Assembly: GCA_035772735.1 (NCBI GenBank)
Contig: JASDFA010000007.1
Location: 70,718,501-70,782,500 of the forward strand
Direction: 5' to 3'
DNA from: Datura wrightii
Taxonomy: Eukaryota; Streptophyta; Magnoliopsida; Solanales; Solanaceae
Length of the DNA stretch: 64,000 nt
Shown here: positions 46,964 through 57,661 of the stretch, one piece after another
Numbering within the stretch: position 1 is the first letter of the stretch
Layout: every line of letters begins with the position of its first letter
Notes under the pieces: model-generated
Told to the model about the DNA's origin: nothing
The model's database searches: none
What the model saw: only the letters and a program-made list of their open reading frames with translations
Program-made: the position numbers and the translations under genes

Positions 46964-49805
46964 ATGACATGTCACAATTACAACGAACAAGTTAAATCTG
47001 ACAGTCATGAGATCGAGGAATATGATGAAGAATCCATGACGCCGAAACACATTACAGAGGAGTTCAAACAGTTCGAGGATAAGGAAAAGCCTAACCTTGA
47101 TGAAACTGAGACTATAAATTTAGGAGCTGAGGAACAAGTCAAAGAGACTAAGATCAACATTCACCTGACAAAGTCACAGAAAAGAGAGTTGATTAACTTG
47201 CTAATAGAATACATCGATATATTTGCTTGGTCTTATGAAGACATATAGGGGCTAAGTACAGACATTATCTTCCACAAGTTTACAATTGATTAAGGTTTAG
47301 TTATGTGAAGAAAAAAAATTGAAAGTTCAAATCAGACTTAAGCCTGAGAATCAAAAAAGAAGTTACCAAGTAGATTCAAGCTAAAGTTATTTAAGTTACA
47401 AAGTATCCGACATGGATAGCTAACATTGTCCTGGTGCCAAAGAAGGATAGAATGATTAGAATTTGTGTGGACTACAGAGATCTTAATAAAGTTAGTCTGA
47501 AAGACAACTTTCCATTAACCAACATCCACATCTTCATTGACAATTGGGCCAAGCATGAGGCACTCATTAGGGGATTATTTAATAGGATATCATCAGATCC
47601 TAATGGATGAAGAAGATGTAGAGAAGACGACTTTCGTCACACCTTAGGGTGTTTATCATTATAGGGTGATGCTGTTAGGTCTCAAGAATGTCGGCACCAC
47701 TTATATGAGAGCCATGACCACTATCTTTCATGATATGATCCACAAGAAGATTGAAGTATATGTGGACAATGTCATTATCAGATCCTATGAGAGTTCAAAT
47801 CACTTAGCTCACTTGAAGAAGTTCTTCGATTGGCTCCACAAGTACAACTTGAAGTCAAACCCTGGCAAATATGCTTTTGTAGTGCCAGTTGATAAGTTAT
47901 TGAGTTTCATAGTCAGTACAAGGGGATTAAACTTGACCCTTCCAAAGTCATGGAAATTTAAGAGTTACCTCCTCCAAAGACCAAGAAAGAAGTAATGAGC
48001 TTCTTGGGAAGATTTAATTACATCAGCCGATTCATAGCCTAGTTAATGATTATCTGTGAACCCATTTTTAAGTTGTTGAAGAAAGACACACCAACCGAAT
48101 GGATGAAAGAGTGTTATAAATCCTTTGACACTATCAAAGAAAAGGGAAAAAAGTCCATTGATGCTTCATTTATTGGTCTCAAACAATGCATTTGGATGCA
48201 TTTTGGGATAACACGATCAGATTGGGAAGAATGAGCGAGCAATTTATTATCTGAGAAAGAAGTTCACTCCATACGAGGCTCATTATTCTCTATTAGAAAG
48301 AACTTGTTGTGCTTTGACCTGGATTGACCCAAAAATTGAGACATTATTTGTCTTCATATACAACATATCTTATTTCCTAGATGGACTCTTTGAAGTACAT
48401 ATTTCAGAAGGAAATGTCGATAGGAAAATATGAAAAATAAAAAATGTTGCTACGTGAGTTCAACATCGTGTAGGTGACTCAGAAAGCGGCCAAGGGACAA
48501 GCCCTAGTTGATCATCTTGCAAAAAATCTAGTTGATGAATAATACGAGCCACTCCAAACCTATTTCCCAGATGAAGAAGTACTGTTCATAGAAGAAGATA
48601 TTTTAGAAGCATATCCTGGCTGGAGGGTGTTCTTTGAAAGCGCAGTCAACTTTAAAGGTTCAGGAATTGGAGCAATATTGGTTATAGAAATTGGTCAACA
48701 TTATCCGTTAACAGCCACACTTCGCTTCCCATGCACAAAAAATATGGCTAAATATGAAGCTTGTATTCTCGACATCAAATTGGCTCTTGATATGAATATT
48801 CATGAATTGCTAGTTATCGATGATTCTGACTTGTTGATTCATCAAGTTCAAGGAGAATGGGCATTAAAGAACTCCAAGATTACACCATGCATAGAACTAG
48901 TTCAAGATTTATGCAAAAGGTTAAGAAAGATTGAGTTCAGACATATCACAAGGATACATAATGAGTTTGTTGATGCTTTAGCTACTATATACTCCATGAT
49001 ACAACATCTATATCAAAGCTATATTGACCCGTTGGAGATAAAGGTGAAAGGGAAACTTGCATATTATGCACAAGTTGAATCATAACCAGATGGGAAGCCA
49101 TGGTACTTTGATATGAAAAGGTATCTAGAAGTCGGGGCATATCCTGAATATGCAATAGTTAATCAGAAAAAGATGATATGCCAAATGGCTAATATTTTTT
49201 TCTTAATGGGGAAATCCTTTATAGGAGGACTCCAGATTTGGGATTCCTACGATATGTGGATTCCATTGAAGCCACGAAGTTGCTTGACGAAGTACATGCC
49301 AGAACATGTGGACCTCACATAAGTGGATTCATATTGGCTTAGAAGATTTTGCGAGCTGGATATTTCTGGATGACATAGAGAATGACTGTAGTCGGTTTAT
49401 GCAGAAGTTCCACAAATGCCAAACACACAGAGATTTGATGAAGGTACCTCCAAACTAGCTCAATATGATGAGCTCTCCTTGGCCATTTGCAACCTAGGGC
49501 ATGGATGTCATCGGACCTATCAAACCAGCCGCCTCCAATAAACACAGGTTCATTATAGTTGGCATTGATTATTTCACCAAGTGGGTGAAAGTTTCCTCAT
49601 AAAAAACTGTGAAGAAGAAGGTAGTAGCTAATTTCATTCGCAACAATTTGATGTGTTGATTTGGTAACCCAAGTCAATCATCACAGACAATAGAGCTAAT
49701 TCGAATAGCCATTTGATGATAGATATATGTCAGCAATTCAAGATTATTTACTGTAATTCAACCACTTACAACCCTCAAATGAATGGAGCCATAGAATTTG
49801 CCAAC
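46964..49805 (+). pseudogene. element F pol: RT, RNase H, second RNase H, integrase (broken)
   Basis: The open frame 46964-47248 leads into RT with RICVDYRDLNK-type text after stops (about 47400-47560), then VYHYRVMLLGLKNVG. The active site reads YVDN, with AAT at 47768-47770 where the second Asp is expected. RNase H remnants follow (about 48046-48350). A second RNase H domain (48627-49085) is readable as YEACILDIKLALDMN, DSDLLIHQVQGEW and FVDALATI. Its first acidic position is Glu in FFES, and AKYEA lacks the usual Glu. A second, archaeal-type RNase H is a known mark of the Tat lineage. Integrase begins about 49250 (GMDVIGPIKP, IDYFTKWVK) with stops and frameshifts. Element C interrupts it after NGAIEFANK. 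Confidence 0.88.
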
Positions 49806-49810
49806 AAGAA

Positions 49811-52398
49811 TGTCACACCCCGCCTTGGGGGGTATGACTGGCACCTGGTGCCCTGCTAGGACCTGAACTGCTGAACTACTAAGCCTGGGCACATCTGGTG
49901 CCTGGCTAGCTCTAACTCATATTTTTGGAAACAAAGGGCTATATAACGGCTGTAAACACAGCCCCCGGCCCATTGGCCTATAGCCTTCTGTACCTGTTCT
50001 AACAGCTGACCAGAAACATACCAATACAGGGAGACCTATACGGGCCGCAAAGGCCACCATACTGTCTAGTTATCTGCAACTCAATCATGAAGTATTAAAA
50101 AGCTATGTGACCGGCAAGGTCACCACTACTGGCAAACTATGGCCCCACACGACCATCATAAAAGAAAGAAAGAGTACTAACAGCTATACAACTGCACGGC
50201 CTCACACAACCGGCTCATCTGACAACAGGGAAAGCATATACAGACTGCAAGCCTCTAGGAATAGCAACAGAAATGATCGGGACAGGGCCCCAACCTACCC
50301 GTACTATACAACAAAAGAAGCTGAAATACACCTCTGGAATTCAGTCTCCGGATGACAGGAGCTGAATACTCGACCGCTGACAGGAAATCACGTAGTATCG
50401 CCTGCTCGTCTATGAGTACCTGCAGGCAAGTAATGCAGCGCCCCACTGGGCGTCAGTACCGCTGGTACTAAGTATGTAAAGCAATAACTGAAAGAATATC
50501 TGAAACAATAACATAACTGATAAAACTAAAGTGGAAGGAATAGATTAACTGTCTGATAATGTAAGTCATACCTTCTCTTAATCATACTGGAAGGAGTAGG
50601 AGTCATACTTGAGGATTTATCATTCTACTGTCGATCTACTCATATCTACTATAACACAGTATAACATATCATAACATACATAACATACACAAACCTTACT
50701 CGGCCCCCATAAGTCGGGAGGTACAACCAGCACAGAATCTACACCCCTACCCCGGTCATCCCATCTCGTATAAATCCCGTAAGCATCCTGTCGGTCCCCT
50801 GGGTATGCACTTAGGCTCGATGAGCCCCTGACTATAACTGCATCTGAGTCCGGAGGACTCCTGAATCTACACCCGGGCGTATCCGCTCGACTGGGGTGTG
50901 TAAGGGCCGATCAAGGCACAAATATGGGGAAAACTGGCATCCCATCTTCATCCCTTGTGGGATGGCATGCCACTCCGTGGAGCGTCGTATCCTCATCCTC
51001 TGGTGGACGAGTCGATACAGCTATCAACCCTGGGGCGGTCATGGATGCTAGGTAGTCCAACCCCAAACAATACAACGGTCTCAACTAGTAATACTATCTG
51101 CGTGTCTCACATACTGAAGCTAATGGTGGTAAAGTATCTGTATATACTATATGCTGAACTAGTGATAGAAATATGTACGTACTTAATACATGCTGAGGCT
51201 GGAAATAATATATATGTATGTACGAATATAGTCTTCTGCCAGACTGTACTGGGGTAAATGCTATACAAGATAGTGTTTCTGCTGAAAACTAGGCTGTTTA
51301 CTGAGTTCCTGTATTAACATGATTTACTATTCCTAACATGCGTTCTAAACTTTAATTTAGCCTGCCGTTCTATTTCTGAAGTGCTTTACGGATATTGCTT
51401 CACTTTACGGGGTTTCAACTAAATACAATAATATCTTAACATCTCATATTACATCACATATTGAGCATACTAGGCAGTTTCTAACACTTGTATTAGAATC
51501 TATGTCGTACTAGTAAGTTCCACGCAAGTTACAACCCGATGCTTCTCATATCGTATCAACATTCACAGTAAACGTAACACTCGACTTCTGAACATCCTAC
51601 TGGTCTGTAAATTATTACATTGTACCGATACTACTTAACTTGCCAAGAGAACTAGCTTTACATACCTTATTCCCGAACTATTCGTCCGTCGGACGAGACT
51701 CGGCGGGTACTTCAACTATTTTCTCCCAACTGCATTCATAAATATGTCAATTAATACTAAATACAGCTTTATTGTAAAGAGCAACGTTACTTTCGATATA
51801 ATGTATAGCCTAAACTTAGGCTTATCAAAAGACGGTCAAAAACTTGATATTTTTCAGCGGTCCAGAAGGGAGAAATATTCACTTCTCAGCTGGGAACACA
51901 TAGACATTAATTTAGAGCAATTCTACTCACCTTAGTTCGGTGGCTCGCCGATTCGTCGGCCGTATTTCACGAAACTAATTCCGCAGGAATGCTCTCTGCT
52001 GCTAAATACTTCGGTATCTGGGATTAATTTGAGTTTGGGTAACGTTTAGCAGCGTAATCTGACAAAAATTACTTAATTTCCTTCGTTCCCCCTTTTTCTC
52101 TGCGTGTAACCTCTGTTTTCTGAAATTTCCTTTGATTAAAATGAAATTAAACCGAAGTGGGGCTTATATACTTGATCCTGAACCTGGGCAACGTGTCACG
52201 GATCCATCGCGGAGGCCTCACCTCCGTGACAAGCTGCCATCGCGGAGGGGCTCTGCCTCGGCTCCTCCCGCGATGGTTCGTCGGGTTTCTCGTCCGATCT
52301 TTTTCCCGGGCCTTTCCCTAGCACGTATGGCCTTCAAATATGCTTAACCAACGTGCGAATAGGTCATCTAGGTGCCGGGAATTCTACGGGGTATAACA
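49811..52398 (-). repeat. 3' LTR of element C
   Basis: Starts TGTCACACCCCGCCTTGGGG and ends GGGGTATAACA. It is followed by the polypurine tract on the plus-strand side. Confidence 0.96.
52163..52235 (-). promoter_or_regulatory. promoter of C 3' LTR: GTGACACG inverted repeat plus TATA
   Basis: The arms start at 52190 (AACGTGTCACGGAT) and 52222 (CTCCGTGACAAGCT), partly decayed. TATA GTATATAAG lies at 52163-52171 on the minus strand. Confidence 0.7.
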
Positions 52399-52411
52399 TT
52401 CTCCCCCCCTT
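52399..52411 (-). other. polypurine tract of element C
   Basis: The minus strand reads AAGGGGGGGAGAA next to the 3' LTR. Confidence 0.9.
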
Positions 52412-52664
52412 AAGAACATTCGTGCTCGAATGTACACTGTTATCTAGAGGACTACTTACTTACTTTCTAGAAAAATTTCGGCAGAGTTTCCCCTATAATA
52501 TGGACTATAACAAAAACCTGAAATGCAGAAAAGTCCAAAACAGGCACTGCACATAATATTCTAGGATTCACTGGATAATTGGATATCAATTTTTCTTTAT
52601 CATTTACAGGCATACAACCGTAAGGTACTGCATAAGTAATAGTACGGACATACCTGTCGTCTGA

Positions 52665-53940
52665 CTAGGCCTGAAATAGGTGAGGGTATCTGGTTTTCAT
52701 ATCTTCTTCAGCTTCCCAAGTCATTTCTTCCCGGTTCCTGTTATGCCACAATACTTTGACAGACGCAACATCTTTAGTTCTCAGCCTGCGAATCTGTCTG
52801 TCTAAGATAGCTACGGGAACCTCTTCATATGCTAACTCTTCTGTGACCTGGACATCTTGAACTAGAACTACTATAGAAGGGTCCCCTACGAACTTCCTTA
52901 ACATAGAGACATGGAAGACTGGGTGAACAGACGCTAACACTGGAGGCAAGTTCAATTCGTATGCAACTTGGCCTATTCTTCGCCGAATCTGATATGACCC
53001 AATGAATCTCGGGCTAAGCTTGCCTTTCTTGCCAAACCTCATTACCCCTTTCATCGGGGACACTTTCAGATATACCTAGTCATCTACCACAAATTCTAAA
53101 TCTCTGCGCCGCATATCTGCATACGATTTCTGGCGGCTTTGAGCGGTCAGTAAACGTTCTCGAATAAGCTTTATCTTTTCCTCTGACTGCCGAACAATGT
53201 CTAGGCCAACCAATGCTGATTCTCCTATTTCAAACTAGCCCACCGGCGATCTACATTTTCGCCCATATAATGCCTCGAAAGGCGCCATCTGGATAGCTGA
53301 ATGATAACTGTTATTATAAGCAAATTCAATTAACGAAAGATGCTCATCCTAGCTACCCCCAAAATCTAACACACGCGCTCGTAGCATATCTTCGAGCGTC
53401 TGAATTGTACGTTCAGCCTGCCCATCTGTTTGAGGATGGAATGTTGTGCTCAAGTTAATTTGTGTTCCCAAACCTTTCTGAAACGACTGCCAGAATCTAG
53501 CTGTGAATTGTGCTCCTCTATCTGAAATGATGGATACTGGCACTCCATGCAATCTAACTATTTCTCTGATATATAATTCGGCATAATCCTCAGCTGAGAA
53601 GGTAGCCCTCACTGGCAGGAAATGAGCTGATTTTGTCAGCCTGTCAACTATTACCCAAATGGAATCATTTCTGCGTCTAATACGGGGTAACCCTGTTACA
53701 AAATCCATGTTTATCGCTTCCCACTTCCACATAGGTACCGTTATATCTTGCGTCAAACCGCCCGATTTCTGGTGCTCTGCTTTCACCTGCTGACAATTAG
53801 AACATCTAGATACAAATTCGGCTATCTCAGCTTTCATACCTAGCCACCAGTAGATATCTCTGATGTCGTGGTACATTTTCGTCACTCCTGGATGAAGGGA
53901 ATAGCGAGCGTAATGTACCTCATGCATGATCCGCCCGCGA
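52665..53940 (-). pseudogene. element C integrase and chromodomain-like tail (broken)
   Basis: Integrase follows RNase H in one frame: LHPGVTKMYHD and CSNCQQVK (zinc-binding), then AINMDFVTGLPR, IWVIVDRLTKSAHFLP, IISDRGAQFTARFW and QAERTIQTLEDMLRA, so all three acidic residues are visible. A TAG at 53349 replaces the Trp before DEHL. Two more TAG codons replace Trp in VG*FE and VDD*VYLK. The last 132 codons (53063-52665) are open: KGVMRFGKKGKLSPRFIG, HPVFHVSMLRK, VAILDRQIRRLRTKDVASV and MTWEAEEDM, the chromodomain-like tail. All three lost Trp codons follow a C (CTGG to CTAG), a CHG methylation context. Confidence 0.92.
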
Positions 53941-55946
53941 AGCCCTGAAACATTCGGGACACAGAGGCGGCCTTTACAACGTAGCACATCATCCTCGGTT
54001 ATCTGAAAATCTGACTCCTTACCTCTCTGAATTCTATCTCTGAGTTGGACTAAATCAGGATCCTCGTACTGTCGTTCTTTTACCTCTGAAACTAATGATG
54101 ACACCGCAGAATTCTGAATTACTGCTCTATTATTTTCTGTTTCCATTACTCGAACGGCTAGACCAGCTAACTGATGAATTTCTTTGGCTAACTTCTGTTT
54201 CTCAGGTCGCAAATACACCAAACTCCCCATTGACTTTCGGCTCAGGGCATCTGCTACAACATTAGCTTTTCCGGGGTGGTATAAAATATTCACATCATAA
54301 TCTTTTAACAGCTCCAACCAGCGGCGTTGCCGCAAATTCAACTCCCTCTGAGTGAAAATGTACTGTAAGCTCTTATGATCTGTGTAAATATCAACATGGA
54401 CGCGGTACAAGTAATGCCTCCACATTTTTAAGGCGTGAATTACTGCGGCCAATTCCAGGTCATGGGTAGGATAATTCTTTTCGTGTTTCCTCAGCTGTCT
54501 GGAAGCATATGCAATCACTCTACCATGCTGCATCAACACACAACCTAACCCAACACCTGACGCGTCGCAATAGACTGAATAACCTTCTGTGCCTTCCGGC
54601 AATGCCAATACTGGGGCGGAGGTTAATCTGTCTTTCAGTTCCTGGAAGCTCTGCTCGCATGCCTCTGTCCATTGAAACTTTGCTGCTTTCTGTGTCAATT
54701 TGGTTAGAGGTGCTGCAATAGTCGAGAAACCTTCAACGAACCTCCTGTAATATCCTGCCAATCCCAGAAAGCTACGAACTTCGGTCGGAGTGGTAGGCCT
54801 AGGCCATGACTTAACTGCTTCTATTTTCTTCTTGTCAACTTGTATACCAGCATCTGAGACAATATGTCCTAAAAAGGCCACTGAGTTAAGCCAGAATTCA
54901 CACTTCGAAAATTTAGCATACAACTGGTGGTCCCTGAGAATCTGGAGCACTGTTCGCAAATGAGTCCGGTGATCTGCTTCAGAGTGAGAATACACCAGAA
55001 TATCATTAATGAATACTATCACGAACAAGTCCAGAAAAGGTCTGAAAATACTGTTCATCAGGTCCATGAAGACTGCTGGGGCATTCGTTAATCCGAAGGA
55101 CATAACTAGGAATTCAAAATGTCCATATCGGGTCCTGAATGCTGTCTTAGGAATATCTTTCTCACGTACTCAGACCTGGTGATATCCGGACCGCAAGTCA
55201 ATCTTAGAAAAGTATCTGGCTCCCTGCAACTGATCAAATAAGTCATCAATTCTGGGAAGCGGGTACTTGTTCTTTACTGTAACTTTGTTTAGCTGCCGAT
55301 AATCTATGCACATTCGGAGCGAGCCATCCTTCTTTCTCACAAATAAGACTGGCACACCCCACGGTGAAGTACTCGGCCTGATAAAACCTTTATCTAACAA
55401 ATCTTTCAACTGCTCCTTTAATTCTCTGAGTTCTGCAGGAGCCATACGATAGGGAGGTATTGATATTGGATGAGTGCCTGGTAACAATTCGATAGCAAAG
55501 TATATTTCCCTATCTGGGGGAATACCAGGTAACTCATCAGGAAACACATCAGGGAATTCATTCACCACTGGGACAAACTGGAGTGTTGGAGATTCTGCTT
55601 GGACATCCTGGACTCTGACCAGATGGTAAATACATCCCTTAGATATCAACTTTCTGGCCTGAAGGTAGGAAATAAACCTACCTTTTTGCGTAGCGGTACT
55701 ACCCTTCCACTCCCGCACTGCTTCTCCTGGGAAGTGGAATCGGACCGTCTTGGTCCAACATTCAACATTGGCAAAGCATGGTACTAACCAATCCATACCC
55801 ATTATGGCATCGAAGTCTATCATCTCTAACTCGACCTGATCTACCGTGGTCTGACGGTCAGCAACCTCTACTGTACACCCGCGGTAGATTCGGCTAGCTG
55901 TGATAGAGTCACCGACGGGCGTAGATACTAAGAAGGGCTGCTGCAA
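53941..55946 (-). pseudogene. element C reverse transcriptase and RNase H (single stop, altered active site)
   Basis: Protease end and RT are open from 55946 to 55170 (EMIDFDAIMGMDWLV, MRMC-type RT motifs, KIDLRSGYHQV), then a TGA shared with D. The open frame 55103-53349 (584 codons) continues RT, RNase H and integrase. The RT active site reads FINDILVYS. The AAT at 55007-55005 stands where D has GAT, so the catalytic pair is damaged. RNase H is well kept: VYCDASGVGLG, DLELAAVIHALKMW, TDHKSLQYIF and NVVADALSRK. Confidence 0.93.
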
Positions 55947-55970
55947 TGATTCTGGTACAATTCTAAACTT

Positions 55971-57449
55971 TTATGCCACAAATGGAGTAATATAGGACAA
56001 AGTAGACCCTGGATCAATCAACACATAAGCAGGGTGTGAGCATATAGTTAGCATACTTGTCACAACATCAGGCGACGCTTCTGAATCTTGCCTCCCTGGT
56101 AAGGCATATGTACGGCTTGGACCTGCACCTGTACTGGAAGTCTCTGATCTGCCCCGACCCCTGCCTGCTGAAACTGAGGGCTTGCGCCCTACTGAGGATG
56201 CCGTGACTCGTGACCCTGCAGATGCCCTATCCTGTCTGTCCCGGTCCTCCCGACCTCTGGCTGGGCAATCTTTCATCAAATGGCCTTCTTAGCCACAATT
56301 ATAACATGCGGTGGAGCCATATCTGCATGCTCCAGGATGGCGTCGACTGCATATAGGGCAAAGTGGTAGGGTATACCTGCTCTGTTCTGCCCTCCTCTGT
56401 AATAATGAATCTGCCATCTGCAAGCCTCTACCAGTCTCTGGCTGCCCCCTGCGGCTGAATCTACCCCCCTGCGACTGTGGCGGAGGCGGGGGCCTGGGCG
56501 GCCTGTCTGACAATCGTGGCCTGGGTCCTCCCCGGGCCTCTCTCTGTAACTCAACTGGCCTGTCCCGGCGACGCTGTTCCTGATTAACCCTTCTGCTCTC
56601 CCGTTGTTGCTGTCTGATGCCCTCAATATTCTGGGCAAATGCCTGAACTCGAGTAATGTCCATGTCCTCTCGTAGTGTAGCTATAATACAAATCTCAACA
56701 TATTCTGGATTCAACCCCATAATAAAGCGGTGCACTCTGGATGCCATGGTATCAACAAAGGCCGGTGCATATCGGGCTAAGGAATCAAACTGCAAGGAAT
56801 ATTCCCGCACACTCATGGCCCCTTGCTCCAGATGCAGAAACTGGTCTACCCGAGCCTGTCGAATCTCCCGGGGCAAATAGTGATCCAGAAAATCTGCTGA
56901 AAAGCTGGACCAGGTGGGAGGGGAAACATCTCTCCCTCGGGACCTTTCCCAGCTTTCATAACACAACACAACGATATCCCGTAACCGGAATGCTGCCAAC
57001 TCAACTGATTCGGTAGGCGTGGCATGCATAACCCTAAAGATCCTCTGCATTTGATCCAGAAAATCCCGAGGGTCCTCTGTCCGGTCCATACCTGTAAACT
57101 GTGGGGGATTCAGGGCTAAGAACTCTCGGACCCTCGAACTACCGGGCCCTCCTGATGACTCCGCAACTGTAGACGGCATTGGCTGACGCTGAGCAGCCAT
57201 CATCTGTGCTAACATAACTACAACACTCCTAACCTCCTGGTCGGAAGGTGTCAGTATAGGGACTGCTGAAGGTAATGTCGCCCCAAGTGGCTCCCGACGT
57301 GGTGGAGATTGCTGAGGAGGCTGGGACGATGCCTCTGTAGTGCCCTCTGACCGGGCTGTTTCTAGACGAGGGGGAGGCATCCTGCTGGTGCCTTCCCCTG
57401 CTGCAACATCTAAGCTCCGACCCGTGATAGGATGTCGCTGGTCTGACAT
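55971..57449 (-). pseudogene. element C gag and protease (two stops)
   Basis: The start is the ATG at 57449 (MSDQRHPITG), giving 386 open codons. The capsid-type core is readable: LNPPQFTGMDRTEDPRDFL, QMQRIFRVMHATP and LPREIRQARVDQFLHL. A Pro-rich linker (RPPRPPPPPQSQ) leads to a CCHC zinc knuckle that is cut by a TAA (56289-56291) after CYNCG; EGHLMKDC continues in frame. The following Ser/Gly/Arg linker and protease (VLIDPGSTLSYITPFVA) end at a TAA (55971) in the same place as D's TGA. Otherwise the reading frame is continuous. Confidence 0.93.
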
Positions 57450-57642
57450 TATCTGTAACCAAAGAATATAGTAAGCTTTTAGAGACTCAACCCTATACGT
57501 ACCGCTCTACAGCACGACTGAATAAGAATAAAAGACAACCATCCTATCATGCCTTGCAGCCTCCTGCCCATAGTATGTGGTGCACAACACATCCATGGAC
57601 AGGACTCTACTTAGCACGGCTTGCAGACTCCCTGGGATACGA

Positions 57643-57657
57643 CCTGCTTTGATGCCA
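57643..57657 (-). other. primer-binding site of element C (initiator Met type)
   Basis: The minus strand reads TGGCATCAAAGCAGG. It differs from the D site at two positions, both transitions. Confidence 0.85.
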
Positions 57658-57661
57658 AGTT

